Origin: Acidobacteriota bacterium
Lineage (GTDB): Bacteria; Acidobacteriota; Thermoanaerobaculia; Multivoradales; J023
Assembly (NCBI GenBank): GCA_029263395.1
Contig: JAJCXO010000200.1
Coordinates: forward strand, 1 to 64,000
Length of the DNA: 64,000 bases
Reading direction: 5' to 3'
Shown: in pieces, positions 23,703-32,751 of the stretch
Numbering within the stretch: the first letter of the stretch is position 1
Layout: each line of letters opens with the position of its first letter
Translations under genes and position numbers: made by a program
Notes under the pieces: generated by a model
What the model was told of the DNA's origin: nothing
Databases searched by the model: none
The model's input: only the letters and a program-made list of their open reading frames with translations

Positions 23703-24410
23703 TCAGACGTACGTGAGTTGGTCCTCTGTCAGGTGGGCGGTGGTATTGAATGTTTCCAGCGACAGGCGCCCGCCCGAAAAGAGAAGCTCTGAAAGTGCGG
23801 CATTGCGGACCCGCCAACTAAGCTCCAGGATCCTGGCGTCCTCGAGGTCGAGAGCCAAGCCGACGGCAGCGGCGGTGGCGCCGCCGGAGGTGAACGCCGC
23901 GATCCGTTGCCCGCTGGCGGCCTGAGACATAATGGTGCGGATGCCGCGTTGGATACGAGCCCGGAAGGCAGCCCAGGATTCGAGTCCCGAAGGTGTCTCT
24001 AGATCGTCCCGGATCCATCGCGTGGTGCCAATCTGGTAAATCTTCAGGTAGCGCCGCAACGACTCCTGCTTGTCCACATCCTGATAGCTCGGGTCGTCGA
24101 TGCCGGCTTGTTGATAAAGGTTGGCACGATGGTGACTGATCACTTCCGGCCCTTGATGTTCGTCGAGCTCGGGTAGTGGTGTCGGCGCAGGCCAAGCTAG
24201 GCCCCGGTCTTGGAAGACGCCAGCAACCGCATCGTAAGTCTGCTGATGGCGACGTAGCGGCCCGACGTAGACGCGATCAAATCGCTGTGGGTTGGCGCTC
24301 CAATACTCGCCCAAGGCGCGGCCCTGGACCTCACCATGGCTCGAGAGCTGATCGTAGTTGTCGGCATGGACTGACGCCTGGCCATGGCGGACCAGGCACA
24401 GCAGGCTCAT
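23703..24410 (-). CDS. Histidine phosphatase (phosphoglycerate-mutase-like) family protein
   Basis: A 235-residue member of the histidine phosphatase superfamily. The catalytic His lies in LVRHGQASVHADNYDQLS, followed by LSSHGEVQGRALG. The second His-containing motif is weak: the usual GH segment near the C-terminus reads IAAFTSGGATAAAVGLAL. An acidic helix, LPELDEHQGPEVI, corresponds to the acid-donor region. The enzyme probably dephosphorylates a small phosphorylated metabolite or sugar; the substrate is unknown. The start MSLLCLVRHG fits the family N-terminus, though its binding site is weak. It is divergent from the hybrid kinase across about 180 bases. Confidence 0.8.
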   Translation of the reverse strand: MSLLCLVRHGQASVHADNYDQLSSHGEVQGRALGEYWSANPQRFDRVYVGPLRRHQQTYDAVAGVFQDRGLAWPAPTPLPELDEHQGPEVISHHRANLYQQAGIDDPSYQDVDKQESLRRYLKIYQIGTTRWIRDDLETPSGLESWAAFRARIQRGIRTIMSQAASGQRIAAFTSGGATAAAVGLALDLEDARILELSWRVRNAALSELLFSGGRLSLETFNTTAHLTEDQLTYV

Positions 24411-24484
24411 TGTTGTCGCCTCGGATCTTTCCTAGCTAAATATCTCGACATCAGGCTCCCCGTGTTTGGAATCTTGTCGATCTA

Positions 24485-24490
24485 TATAAT
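24485..24490 (+). promoter_or_regulatory. Candidate -10 element before the hybrid kinase
   Basis: A perfect TATAAT lies 101 bases upstream of the kinase ATG. No good -35 box is found at 16 to 18 bases, so a promoter is only possible. It lies in the divergent region shared with the phosphatase gene. Confidence 0.35.
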
Positions 24491-24591
24491 ACTGCTGGTG
24501 TTCCGCACCAAGACCAATAAGAACTTCTGTCCGCGTCGAGAGTGGCACTTGCTAGATCAGCGGTCTACGCATCTGGCCAAGGGCTGACATC

Positions 24592-26856
24592 ATGGGTCGA
24601 CTGCGAAATCTCTCCATCCAGCGGAAGCTGACGGCGCTCACGATGTTGACGACCGTCTTGGCGTTGCTGCTCGCGTCGTTTGCGTTCTACACCTACGACC
24701 GGATGACCTTTCGCGACAAGATGGTGCGCGACCTGAGCGCGCTGGCCGCGACCCTCGAGGCCAACACCGCTGATGCCCTGGTTTATCACGATCCAGAGAC
24801 TGCGCAGGGCATCCTTGCCGGCCTGGAAGGTCAGCCGCATATCGTTTCGGCAGCCATCTTTGATCGCGATGGGAAGTTGTTTGCGGACTTCGCTCGCAAC
24901 GTTCCGGGTGAGCCCAATCCCGAGCCAACCGTGCCGTCGACCGATGGCCATACGTTTGGCACTCGCAACTTGGTGATCTCCCGCGGCATGCAATTCGGCA
25001 GTCAACGGGTCGGGACCTTCATGATCGTGACGGATCTGGGGGAGTTCGACAGTCGCCGAACGGACTACCAGGGAATTCTGGCCGCAGTCATTCTCGGCGT
25101 TTCGGTGTTGGCATTTCTGTTTTCTTCGGCCATGCAGCGGGTAGTGACAAGACCCATCTTGGCGCTGGTCGATGTTGCTCGCAATGTCTCGGAGAAGAAA
25201 GACTTCACCGTCCGTGCCAAGGCCCAAAGCGAAGACGAGATCGGTCGTTTGGTCAATAGCTTCAACGAGATGTTGGGGCAGATCCAGGTGCGGGATGAAG
25301 AGTTGCGGGTGGCAAAGGACAAAGCCGAAGAGGCCAACCGCACCAAGAGCGTATTCCTGGCCAATATGAGCCACGAACTGCGCACACCGTTGACGGCCAT
25401 CATCGGCTACAGCGAGATCCTGGAAGATGACGCGGGCGAAATGGGGCTCGATGACTTCCTACCCGATTTGCGAAAGATCAAATCCGCGGGTAAACACTTG
25501 CTCGGCCTGATCAACAGCATTCTCGACTTGTCGAAGGTCGAATCGGGAAAGATGGAGCTTTACATCGAGAGCTTCGATCTCACCAGTCTGGTGTCTGAGG
25601 TGGCGAGCACCGTCAATCCGTTGATGGACAAGAACGGCAACAAGTTGACGGTCGAGACGGCAGACGATCTTGGCGAGGTACGCAGTGACCTCACCAAGAT
25701 GCGGCAGATTTTGTTCAATCTGTTGTCGAACGCGTCCAAGTTCACAGAGCAAGGCCAGGTGCGATTGGCGGTCCGACGCGCTAGTCCGGCCAACATGGTG
25801 GTCTTCGAGATCAGCGATTCGGGTATCGGCATGTCGCCTGAGCAGCTCACTCGGTTGTTCAAGCCGTTTTCGCAGGCTGACGCGTCCACCGCTCGCAACT
25901 ATGGTGGAACGGGGCTCGGTCTAGCGTTGTGCAAACGATTCTGTCAGGTGATGGGCGGGCGTATCGATGTCGATAGTGAGCTCGGCAAGGGGACAACGTT
26001 CACCGTGCGGTTGCCGAGCGATATGGATCCGGATCAAACTTCGATGGGTTCGATGCATCAGCTGCTCGAGTCGGGTGAGTGGAACCATCGGGAGCTGAGT
26101 TCATTGGCCCCGGCTGATGAACGGCTGGTGCTGGTGATCGACGACGACTTGGCGGTCCACGATCTGTTGCGCGATCTGTTGGAGAAGGAAGGCTTCAACA
26201 TCGTCACGGCCGCCAGCGGTGAAGAGGGTTTGAAGTTGGCCTACACCCTGAAGCCGGCGATTATTACGCTCGATGTCTACATGCCGGATCTGGATGGTTG
26301 GACGGTACTCAACACCATCAAGTCCGACGCCCAGCTGTCACACATTCCGGTGATCATGATTTCGGTGTCCGATCAGCGGCAAAAAGGCTACGCTTTGGGT
26401 GCTGAGTACCTGACCAAGCCGATCGATCGCCAGAAGCTGCTGGTGCTGCTCGAGAAATACAGTCACCGCGGTACAACTCCCGAAGTCCTGGTGGTTGATG
26501 ACGACCCGGATATACGTGCGATGGTGCGCGTCCTGCTCGAAGAACAGGGATGTTCAGTGGTCGAGGCCGAGAACGGGCTGGCGGCATTGCGGATGGTTGC
26601 CGAGTCGCCGCCGTCCCTGATCCTTCTCGACTTGATCATGCCGCAGCTCGATGGCTTCGGCTTCATGAGTCAGTTGCGAAAGAATCCGGCGCTGAGCTCG
26701 ATCCCGGTGGTGGTTTTGACTGCAATGGATATCGGTCCAGAGGAAACCGCTCGTCTCAATGGTGGGGTCGAGCAGATCTTGCAGAAGGGGGCCTTCAACC
26801 TGGACGAGCTGAAGGCTGAGATCCGGTCCTTGGCGCGGGGTAGCGTGCATGCCTAG
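24592..26856 (+). CDS. Hybrid sensor histidine kinase with HAMP and two receiver domains
   Basis: A 754-residue membrane sensor. A first membrane helix (TALTMLTTVLALLLASFAF) is followed by a periplasmic CHASE8-like sensor of about 120 residues, a second helix (GILAAVILGVSVLAFLF) and a HAMP linker (PILALVDVARNVSEKKDF). HisKA contains phosphoacceptor His261 in NMSHELRTP. The ATP-binding domain shows N-box (FNLLSNASKFT), SDSGIGM and GGTGLGLAL. Two CheY-like receivers follow, with acceptor Asp561 (ITLDVYMPD) and Asp680 (LLDLIMPQL). The kinase can autophosphorylate and pass phosphate inward; with no HPt domain, output probably goes through separate proteins. It precedes the TonB receptor by about 70 bases on the same strand. 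Confidence 0.93.
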   Translation: MGRLRNLSIQRKLTALTMLTTVLALLLASFAFYTYDRMTFRDKMVRDLSALAATLEANTADALVYHDPETAQGILAGLEGQPHIVSAAIFDRDGKLFADFARNVPGEPNPEPTVPSTDGHTFGTRNLVISRGMQFGSQRVGTFMIVTDLGEFDSRRTDYQGILAAVILGVSVLAFLFSSAMQRVVTRPILALVDVARNVSEKKDFTVRAKAQSEDEIGRLVNSFNEMLGQIQVRDEELRVAKDKAEEANRTKSVFLANMSHELRTPLTAIIGYSEILEDDAGEMGLDDFLPDLRKIKSAGKHLLGLINSILDLSKVESGKMELYIESFDLTSLVSEVASTVNPLMDKNGNKLTVETADDLGEVRSDLTKMRQILFNLLSNASKFTEQGQVRLAVRRASPANMVVFEISDSGIGMSPEQLTRLFKPFSQADASTARNYGGTGLGLALCKRFCQVMGGRIDVDSELGKGTTFTVRLPSDMDPDQTSMGSMHQLLESGEWNHRELSSLAPADERLVLVIDDDLAVHDLLRDLLEKEGFNIVTAASGEEGLKLAYTLKPAIITLDVYMPDLDGWTVLNTIKSDAQLSHIPVIMISVSDQRQKGYALGAEYLTKPIDRQKLLVLLEKYSHRGTTPEVLVVDDDPDIRAMVRVLLEEQGCSVVEAENGLAALRMVAESPPSLILLDLIMPQLDGFGFMSQLRKNPALSSIPVVVLTAMDIGPEETARLNGGVEQILQKGAFNLDELKAEIRSLARGSVHA

Positions 26857-26925
26857 TCGCTTACGGACGAACTTTGTGTATGGACGAACTTCGTGCGTCG
26901 AGACCCTCAGCAGGAGGCCACAGAG

Positions 26926-29019
26926 ATGATGTCCCGAAAGTTGTCGCCGTTGTGCCGCGGTTCAGCCGCGTGGTTGCCAATTGTGATGATGGTGATCCTG
27001 CCAGCGACAAGGATTCTGGCGCAAACGTCCAGTCAGCTGGGTGAGGTCACCCTTTTCGGCGAGGAAGAGTTCACCATCCAGGCGGCGACCAAGACCGAGT
27101 TGCCGATCTCCAAGGCCCCCGGTTCAGTGACCGTCATCAGTGCGCAGCAGATCCGGGAATCAGGCTCTCGCACGATCCCCGAGTTGTTACGGACGGTGGG
27201 TGGTGTCAATGTGCGTTGGAATCCGATGGTGCAATCCCTCGATATCCGCAGCTTTGGTCAGAACCCATTCACCAGCCGAGTGCTCCTGTTGATCGATGGT
27301 GTGCCCTACAATTCGTGGAATAAAGGTGGCTTTCCTCAACACCCCGGTTTCGACTTCTTCATGATGCAGAACATCAAGCGTCTGGAGATCGTTCGGGGTC
27401 CCGGCTCGTCGCTGTATGGCGAGAACGCCTATTGGGGCGTCGTCAACATCGTTACGCTGTCGGGAGAAGATCTTCAGGGCGGTAAGGTCGAAGTGTCCGG
27501 AGGTGACCTGTTGGACCAATCTGTCAGCACGGTCTACGGCCGCTCGACCGACAACGGGTCCTTTCTGGTCTCCGGCCGCGTGCAGCGTGGTCAGCTGCCG
27601 CTCGGCTTCTGGATCGAGGACAACGATTCGGAGATCGAAGGCTCGGATATTTTCATCAAGGCCAAACGTGGTGGGTTCGAGGCGTCGTATTACCGTCATC
27701 AGGACGAACTCGATGGTTTTTCGAATCCCCTGGGATTTGTGCCGGGATCCTTTCGCAGTGCTGACAAGATCAAACAAACGGTCGATATTCTGGCATTCAA
27801 GACCTCGCACGATCTGCGTCAGGATCTGACGTTCAGCAGTGATATCTCCTACGCGCAGCGCGAGGGCTCACGCTGCAGCTCATGCCATGCTGCACCGCAG
27901 AATGAGGCTTTTTCAGAAACCGTTGATCACGGGTTTCAGCTCATCGGTGACTTCCGTCTGGGAGTTAAAATGATCCCGTCCCACGATATTTTGGTCGGGA
28001 TCGAAGCGCGACGGGTCGACGCTGGAGAACACGAGGATCAGTTGCTGCAACCCACGACCGACGTTCAGCCGGTGTTGGCTTATACCAAGGTCGCTGCTTA
28101 CGTGCAGGATCAGATCTCGCTTGCCCAGGATCGTTTCCGACTCACTCTCGGTGCGCGTCTCGATGGCTCGAACGACCTCTTCGACAGTGCACTGTCACCG
28201 CGTATCGCGGCGGTGTACACGCCGTCTGACTCGGTGGTATTACGCGGTGGGTGGTCGACGGCGTTCCGTTTCCCCAACTTCAACGAGCTTTATCAGGACT
28301 CTTGGTTTTTGAACGCCGACAGTGGCTTCTTTGCGTTCCCACTGAGCGTCTTCAGGCCTAACCCCGACCTCCAACCCGAGGAGATCCGCACCTTCGATGT
28401 CGGGGCGGAGTTTCGGCTGAGTCCGCAGGCGAGCCTGAAAATCGATCTCTTTCAGTCTGAAGTCAAGGACTTCGTCGTGTTGTCCTTCATCAGCCCGCCG
28501 GTAGGACCCACTCAGATTTTGTCAGAGAATCACCCCGGTGACGCAACAATCCGAGGCGGTGAGCTCGAGCTGCGATGGCAGCCGAGTCGGAAGTTCTCCA
28601 CGCTGTTCAACTGGTCCTACCAGGAGAACGAGCAAGACGACACCCGAGTCGACTCTAGTGGCAAGCTTTTTGAATTCGTCTATTCACCGGAAAACAAGCT
28701 CAATATGGCAACCTACCTGGGACCTTTCAGAGGATTCCGGGGAACGATCGAAGCCGAGTGGCGAGATGAGCGTGAGGGGCCAAGTGCTTGGAACTTCGCC
28801 GCCGGAAATCGATCGACTGCGATTCTCGATGCCTACACCCTGGTCAACGCTCGTCTCAGTTGGGATGCTCCGGTGCGTATCGGCTCTTCCGACGAAGGGC
28901 TGAGGTTCTCGATTTACGGCAAGAATCTGTTGGACGAGGACATTGAGGAGACCTTCTTGCCGATCGATACCGAGTTGCCCGGTGCCACCTACTCCGGCGC
29001 AATCGAGCTTCGATACTGA
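26926..29019 (+). CDS. TonB-dependent outer-membrane receptor with an internal CSSCH motif
   Basis: A 697-residue outer-membrane protein. ATG at 26926 follows AGGAGG by eight bases; an earlier frame start lacks one. A signal peptide (WLPIVMMVILPATRILAQ) is followed by a plug domain: APGSVTVISAQQIRESGSRTIPELL, LLIDGVPYNS and IEIVRGPGSSLYGENAYWGVVNIVT (written here in separated motifs). The rest is alternating amphipathic beta strands ending in a Tyr-rich terminus that closes with LRY. A C317-S-S-C320-H321 motif sits in a barrel loop, which is unusual; a bound haem or metal is possible. Such receptors import siderophores, cobalamin, metals or glycans. It lies between the sensor kinase and the TPR/binding-protein pair, so it probably supplies or senses their ligand. 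Confidence 0.9.
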   Translation: MMSRKLSPLCRGSAAWLPIVMMVILPATRILAQTSSQLGEVTLFGEEEFTIQAATKTELPISKAPGSVTVISAQQIRESGSRTIPELLRTVGGVNVRWNPMVQSLDIRSFGQNPFTSRVLLLIDGVPYNSWNKGGFPQHPGFDFFMMQNIKRLEIVRGPGSSLYGENAYWGVVNIVTLSGEDLQGGKVEVSGGDLLDQSVSTVYGRSTDNGSFLVSGRVQRGQLPLGFWIEDNDSEIEGSDIFIKAKRGGFEASYYRHQDELDGFSNPLGFVPGSFRSADKIKQTVDILAFKTSHDLRQDLTFSSDISYAQREGSRCSSCHAAPQNEAFSETVDHGFQLIGDFRLGVKMIPSHDILVGIEARRVDAGEHEDQLLQPTTDVQPVLAYTKVAAYVQDQISLAQDRFRLTLGARLDGSNDLFDSALSPRIAAVYTPSDSVVLRGGWSTAFRFPNFNELYQDSWFLNADSGFFAFPLSVFRPNPDLQPEEIRTFDVGAEFRLSPQASLKIDLFQSEVKDFVVLSFISPPVGPTQILSENHPGDATIRGGELELRWQPSRKFSTLFNWSYQENEQDDTRVDSSGKLFEFVYSPENKLNMATYLGPFRGFRGTIEAEWRDEREGPSAWNFAAGNRSTAILDAYTLVNARLSWDAPVRIGSSDEGLRFSIYGKNLLDEDIEETFLPIDTELPGATYSGAIELRY

Positions 29020-29144
29020 ACAACTGCGACAGCGAGGGGTGGTCAGCCACCGCTCGATCTCAGGGGCTACAGCCAGATCCGTTCCGAGCCTTGTTTCGTA
29101 ACCTGACGATGTCTCTCTGCTCTGAAATTCCGAGTGAACCCGAG

Positions 29145-31700
29145 ATGAGACATGGCGTGCATCACGCTATCGTGCAGTGTGTTGGCCTGATTGTGGGCGG
29201 ACTGCTGATGCTGTGGGTCGGTACCGACTCGAGTGCCCAGCCAGACGTGCCGGAAGTGGTGCGGGAGCGCTTGGACGAAGGCGACCGTCATCGTGCGGCG
29301 GGCCGGCTCGACGAGGCGATCGAGAGTTATCTCGAGGCTCGGCGGCTCGGCCCGTCAGTGCTCGAAACTTACACGTCTTTGGGGGCGCTTTACACCGGGC
29401 AGGATGAGCTCGAAAAGGCGCTCGAGGCCTTCTCGAGTGGGCTAGAGAGGATGCCCGACGATCGCCAGCTGCTCTACAACGTGGCGGTGATTGCGCTCCG
29501 GCTCGATCTCTTGGAACAGGCTTTGAGTGCGGTCGAGCACGCGGTGGCCAAACATCGTGGGGACGCCGACCTATATTCGTTACACGGCGCGATACTCAGC
29601 CGCCTCGATCGACCGGACGAGGCTCTGGCCGCCCTCGAGATGGCAGCCAAACGCAAGCCGGGAGACTCGCAGATTCTGTTTCGCCTCGGCAATCTTCAAC
29701 ATCAGGTTGGTCAACCCCAATCGGCGATCGATACCTACCGCAAGGCGATCAAGAAAGATCGCACGATGCTTCGTGCTTATTACAACCTGGGTGCTGTGTT
29801 GTTGGAGTCCGGACAATTCGACGCCGCCCTCGATGCGTACAAGGTCGCTCTGGAACCTCTCGAGGCCGCCTTCACCAACGGCCAAACCGTGGAAGTGATC
29901 CATGCTCAGGCATTCCAGAACTTAGGGGCGATCTACTTCCAAAAGAAAGCATGGCAATCGGCTCTAGATGCTTACAGCAAGGCGTTGCGTCTCGATCCAC
30001 AGCTGACCGCTGCGCTCTACAACCAAGGTTTTATCTACTACACCTTGGGCCAGTTCGAGGCTGCAGAGAGCACCTATCGCGAAGCGTTGAAGCTCGATCG
30101 TGAGTTGCCGATCGCTTATCTCCACCTCGGGCTGATCGAGCAGGGGCGCGGTGAGCACGAAGCAGCGGTTCGGTGGCTGACCGATGGGCTTTTGCTGCTC
30201 GATGGTTCGTCGCGTCAGATGGCCTACTGCGCACTTGCTGAATCTCAGGACGAGCTCGGGCGATCAGCGGAAGCCGAGACGGCATTTCGGTCACTGCTCG
30301 AACTCGCCCCAGAGGATCTTTCAGCTCGGCTCGACTTGGGACGTTTGCTGCGAAGAGCTGGGGAATTGGTGGCAGCGCGGCAGGAGTTGGAAAAGGTGCG
30401 TTCTGCCGCCCCCGACCCTCTCGAGGCGATGATGGAGCTGGCATCCCTGGCAAAGGCTGAGGGTAAAACTGGGGAGGAGAAGGCGCTCTATCAAGACATG
30501 CTGCGGCGTGCCGGTTCCCGCCCCGGGATGTGGCCGATCCGGTTGAATTTGGCGCTCGTTCACCTGCAGCAGGGGGACGTTAAGCAGGCCAAGCCACACC
30601 TCGAATCGTTAGTGGGGCGCAAAACGTTCCGTGGTGAGCGCGCTCCCGGTGTCGAAGAGCGCCAGCTAATTGCGACGATCCACGGGTTGTTGTTGGCCCT
30701 GGATGGCGATGTACCGGCAGGGCGTCAGCGAGTTCAAGCTGTGCTGGCGGAGGATGCTGGTTTTATCGCAGCGTTGGACATCGCTGCGGTGCTCGAAGCT
30801 GCCGCTGGCGAGCTCGAAGCGGGGCAAGCCATGACGGCGAGTTGGGAGCGTCAGCAGGGAAGTGCTCTCGAAGCCTTGACCCGGGCCAATCTGGGGCAAA
30901 TCCTATGGCTCAGTGGGCGCAGTGATGCGGCACGTCCGCATCTCGATGCGGCCATCGAGGCTTATCCGCAGTGGCTGAGTCTCAGGGTTGCCCGAGCCGA
31001 GATCGCTGTTGCCGCCAAGCGGTATGCCGAAGCCGTCAGCGACTTTCAAGCGGCGGTTGGGTTGTGTGGCACGGAGGGCGCTTCAACCTTTGCGGATGCT
31101 CCCGCGGTCGAAGGAGTTTTTCAAACCACTCTCGGCCTGAACGGTGACCCATCGTTTTGCGCCCGTGCCAACAGAGGGTTGGCGTCGGCTCGGCTTGGCG
31201 TCGCCTTCGAAGGGCTTCGGCCGGCGCTGGGCGATGGTCAGCTGGGCAATGGTCGGCTAGCTACCGGTCGGCTGGCCACTATCCTGCGTTTAGTGGATGC
31301 TGCACTGGGTGGTGAGCTCGATCAGGTCTCCCGGGCGGTTGCACACTATGTGCGCGGCACAGCACGCATCGCTGACGGCGCCGACGAGCCGGCGCGTCAA
31401 GACTTTACCGTTGCGTTGCAGGGGCCATTGCCAAGGGCACTTCGCTCGCTGGCTTACAACAACTTGGGCGTCGCACACTCCCGCCTCGGCAACGTAACGG
31501 CAGCCCAAGAGGCTTTTGAGACTGCCCGCCGTGAACAGCGCCCATCACCTGAGTCAACGTTGAATCTGGGGATTCTGTTCGACGATCACACGGACCAGCC
31601 GCAACAGGCTATCGAGCTGTATCGTCAGTACTTGAGCCTCGGTGGTGCACGTCAGTCCGATGTTGCAGCCTGGGTCGAGCGGCTGGAGAGGATCTACTAA
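29145..31700 (+). CDS. Secreted tetratricopeptide-repeat protein
   Basis: An 851-residue protein with a signal peptide (IVQCVGLIVGGLLMLWVG...SSAQ) from the ATG at 29145; an earlier in-frame start at 29091 lacks signal-like features. Many TPR units follow, for example AYYNLGAVLLESGQFDAALDAYKVAL, QSALDAYSKALRLDPQL and AIELYRQYLSLGG. Spacing is the usual 34 residues across much of the length, giving a superhelical scaffold for binding peptides or proteins. No enzyme domain is seen. The stop TAA shares its last base with the start of the following gene (TAATG), so the two are translationally linked. The likely place is the periplasm, as a scaffold for the PhnD-like protein or the TonB receptor. 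Which of these it binds is unknown. Confidence 0.85.
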   Translation: MRHGVHHAIVQCVGLIVGGLLMLWVGTDSSAQPDVPEVVRERLDEGDRHRAAGRLDEAIESYLEARRLGPSVLETYTSLGALYTGQDELEKALEAFSSGLERMPDDRQLLYNVAVIALRLDLLEQALSAVEHAVAKHRGDADLYSLHGAILSRLDRPDEALAALEMAAKRKPGDSQILFRLGNLQHQVGQPQSAIDTYRKAIKKDRTMLRAYYNLGAVLLESGQFDAALDAYKVALEPLEAAFTNGQTVEVIHAQAFQNLGAIYFQKKAWQSALDAYSKALRLDPQLTAALYNQGFIYYTLGQFEAAESTYREALKLDRELPIAYLHLGLIEQGRGEHEAAVRWLTDGLLLLDGSSRQMAYCALAESQDELGRSAEAETAFRSLLELAPEDLSARLDLGRLLRRAGELVAARQELEKVRSAAPDPLEAMMELASLAKAEGKTGEEKALYQDMLRRAGSRPGMWPIRLNLALVHLQQGDVKQAKPHLESLVGRKTFRGERAPGVEERQLIATIHGLLLALDGDVPAGRQRVQAVLAEDAGFIAALDIAAVLEAAAGELEAGQAMTASWERQQGSALEALTRANLGQILWLSGRSDAARPHLDAAIEAYPQWLSLRVARAEIAVAAKRYAEAVSDFQAAVGLCGTEGASTFADAPAVEGVFQTTLGLNGDPSFCARANRGLASARLGVAFEGLRPALGDGQLGNGRLATGRLATILRLVDAALGGELDQVSRAVAHYVRGTARIADGADEPARQDFTVALQGPLPRALRSLAYNNLGVAHSRLGNVTAAQEAFETARREQRPSPESTLNLGILFDDHTDQPQQAIELYRQYLSLGGARQSDVAAWVERLERIY

Positions 31701-32692
31701 TGGGCAGGTCGCGCTGTGGGTGGCTACTGCTCGTTAGCTTGATGGCCAGCTCGATTGTTGCGCAGGATACCCTGCTCGTCCATCTGCCGAGTGCTCCGGC
31801 CGAGGCTGCCAATCGACAGGCTGAGGCAGTCAACGCCTTGGCTGAGGTGCTCTCCGCACGGCTCCCAGATCGCACGATCGAAGCCAAGATCTATCGCCGT
31901 TGGCGGGATGCCAGCCAAGTCCTCAGCGGCAACCCGGAGAACGTCAACCTACTACTGACCGATGCCTCGTTTGTCGTTGATGCTTCGACTGGCCATCGAC
32001 CAGCCTACCGCTTTGTACACGCTGGCAGTGGGACCTATCGGCGGTTGTTGGTGGTACGAAGCGACCGCGGCGAGCTCAACAGATTGGTCGACTTGCGTGA
32101 CAAGTCTTTGGCAGTAGTCGAGGCCGCTGGGTTTGGCGACGGAGCTGGTGACGCTGGCTTCCTACGAGATCAGGTATTCGAGGACGAGCTCGATCCGCTC
32201 ACCTGGTTTGCTACGTTGAAGCCGTCGTCCGATGATTTTTCGGCCACCGCCAGCGTGTTGTACGGCCAAAGCGATGCTGCGCTCGTCGCCGAATACAATC
32301 CACTGCTTGCCAGCCATCTCGGCAAGGATTTGCGAACGGTGTTCGAGAGCCCTGAACTGTCCTTGCCGGTGCTGTGGATTCGTGAGTCCGCCTTCACCCC
32401 TGAAGCTCGACAGTTGTTGGCGGAAACCCTTCGGACTCTCGGCGACGATCCGACAGGGCGCACTCTGCTCGCCGATCTCGGGATCGACGGTTTTGCCCCG
32501 GTGGACGGTGGATACCCGCTGGCGACAGCAACCGCACGACCGTCTAAAACCTTGGCGATTGCTGTGCCGGCCGGCGATGAGCTCGACCTTGTAATGCCGT
32601 CGTTGCCGGCGGCGAGCGAATTGACGTTTGCAGTGGCGGTGGAGCTTCCAGAGATTCCGTTGCCGGTCGATGGCCAAGGCGGATCGCGCTAG
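31700..32692 (+). CDS. PhnD-like periplasmic substrate-binding protein
   Basis: A 330-residue exported protein with a short signal peptide (LLLVSLMASSIVAQ). It has two alpha/beta lobes: a first lobe with NALAEVLSARLPDRTIEAKIY and VLSGNPENVNLLLTDASFV, and a second with RDKSLAVVEAAGFGDGAG and LYGQSDAALVAEYNPLL. This fits the phosphate/phosphite/phosphonate (PhnD-like) binding-protein family. The C-terminal 60 residues form an extra beta-rich tail ending GQGGSR. No permease or ATPase gene is adjacent, so it is probably a sensory, not a transport, component. The start overlaps the TPR gene stop by one base. The cyclase gene follows after about 60 bases. Confidence 0.72.
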   Translation: MGRSRCGWLLLVSLMASSIVAQDTLLVHLPSAPAEAANRQAEAVNALAEVLSARLPDRTIEAKIYRRWRDASQVLSGNPENVNLLLTDASFVVDASTGHRPAYRFVHAGSGTYRRLLVVRSDRGELNRLVDLRDKSLAVVEAAGFGDGAGDAGFLRDQVFEDELDPLTWFATLKPSSDDFSATASVLYGQSDAALVAEYNPLLASHLGKDLRTVFESPELSLPVLWIRESAFTPEARQLLAETLRTLGDDPTGRTLLADLGIDGFAPVDGGYPLATATARPSKTLAIAVPAGDELDLVMPSLPAASELTFAVAVELPEIPLPVDGQGGSR

Positions 32693-32751
32693 GCCCGTCG
32701 AAGGTTTGCCCCAACTGCTAGGATATGCCTCCGTTCAACACGGAGCCCGTC

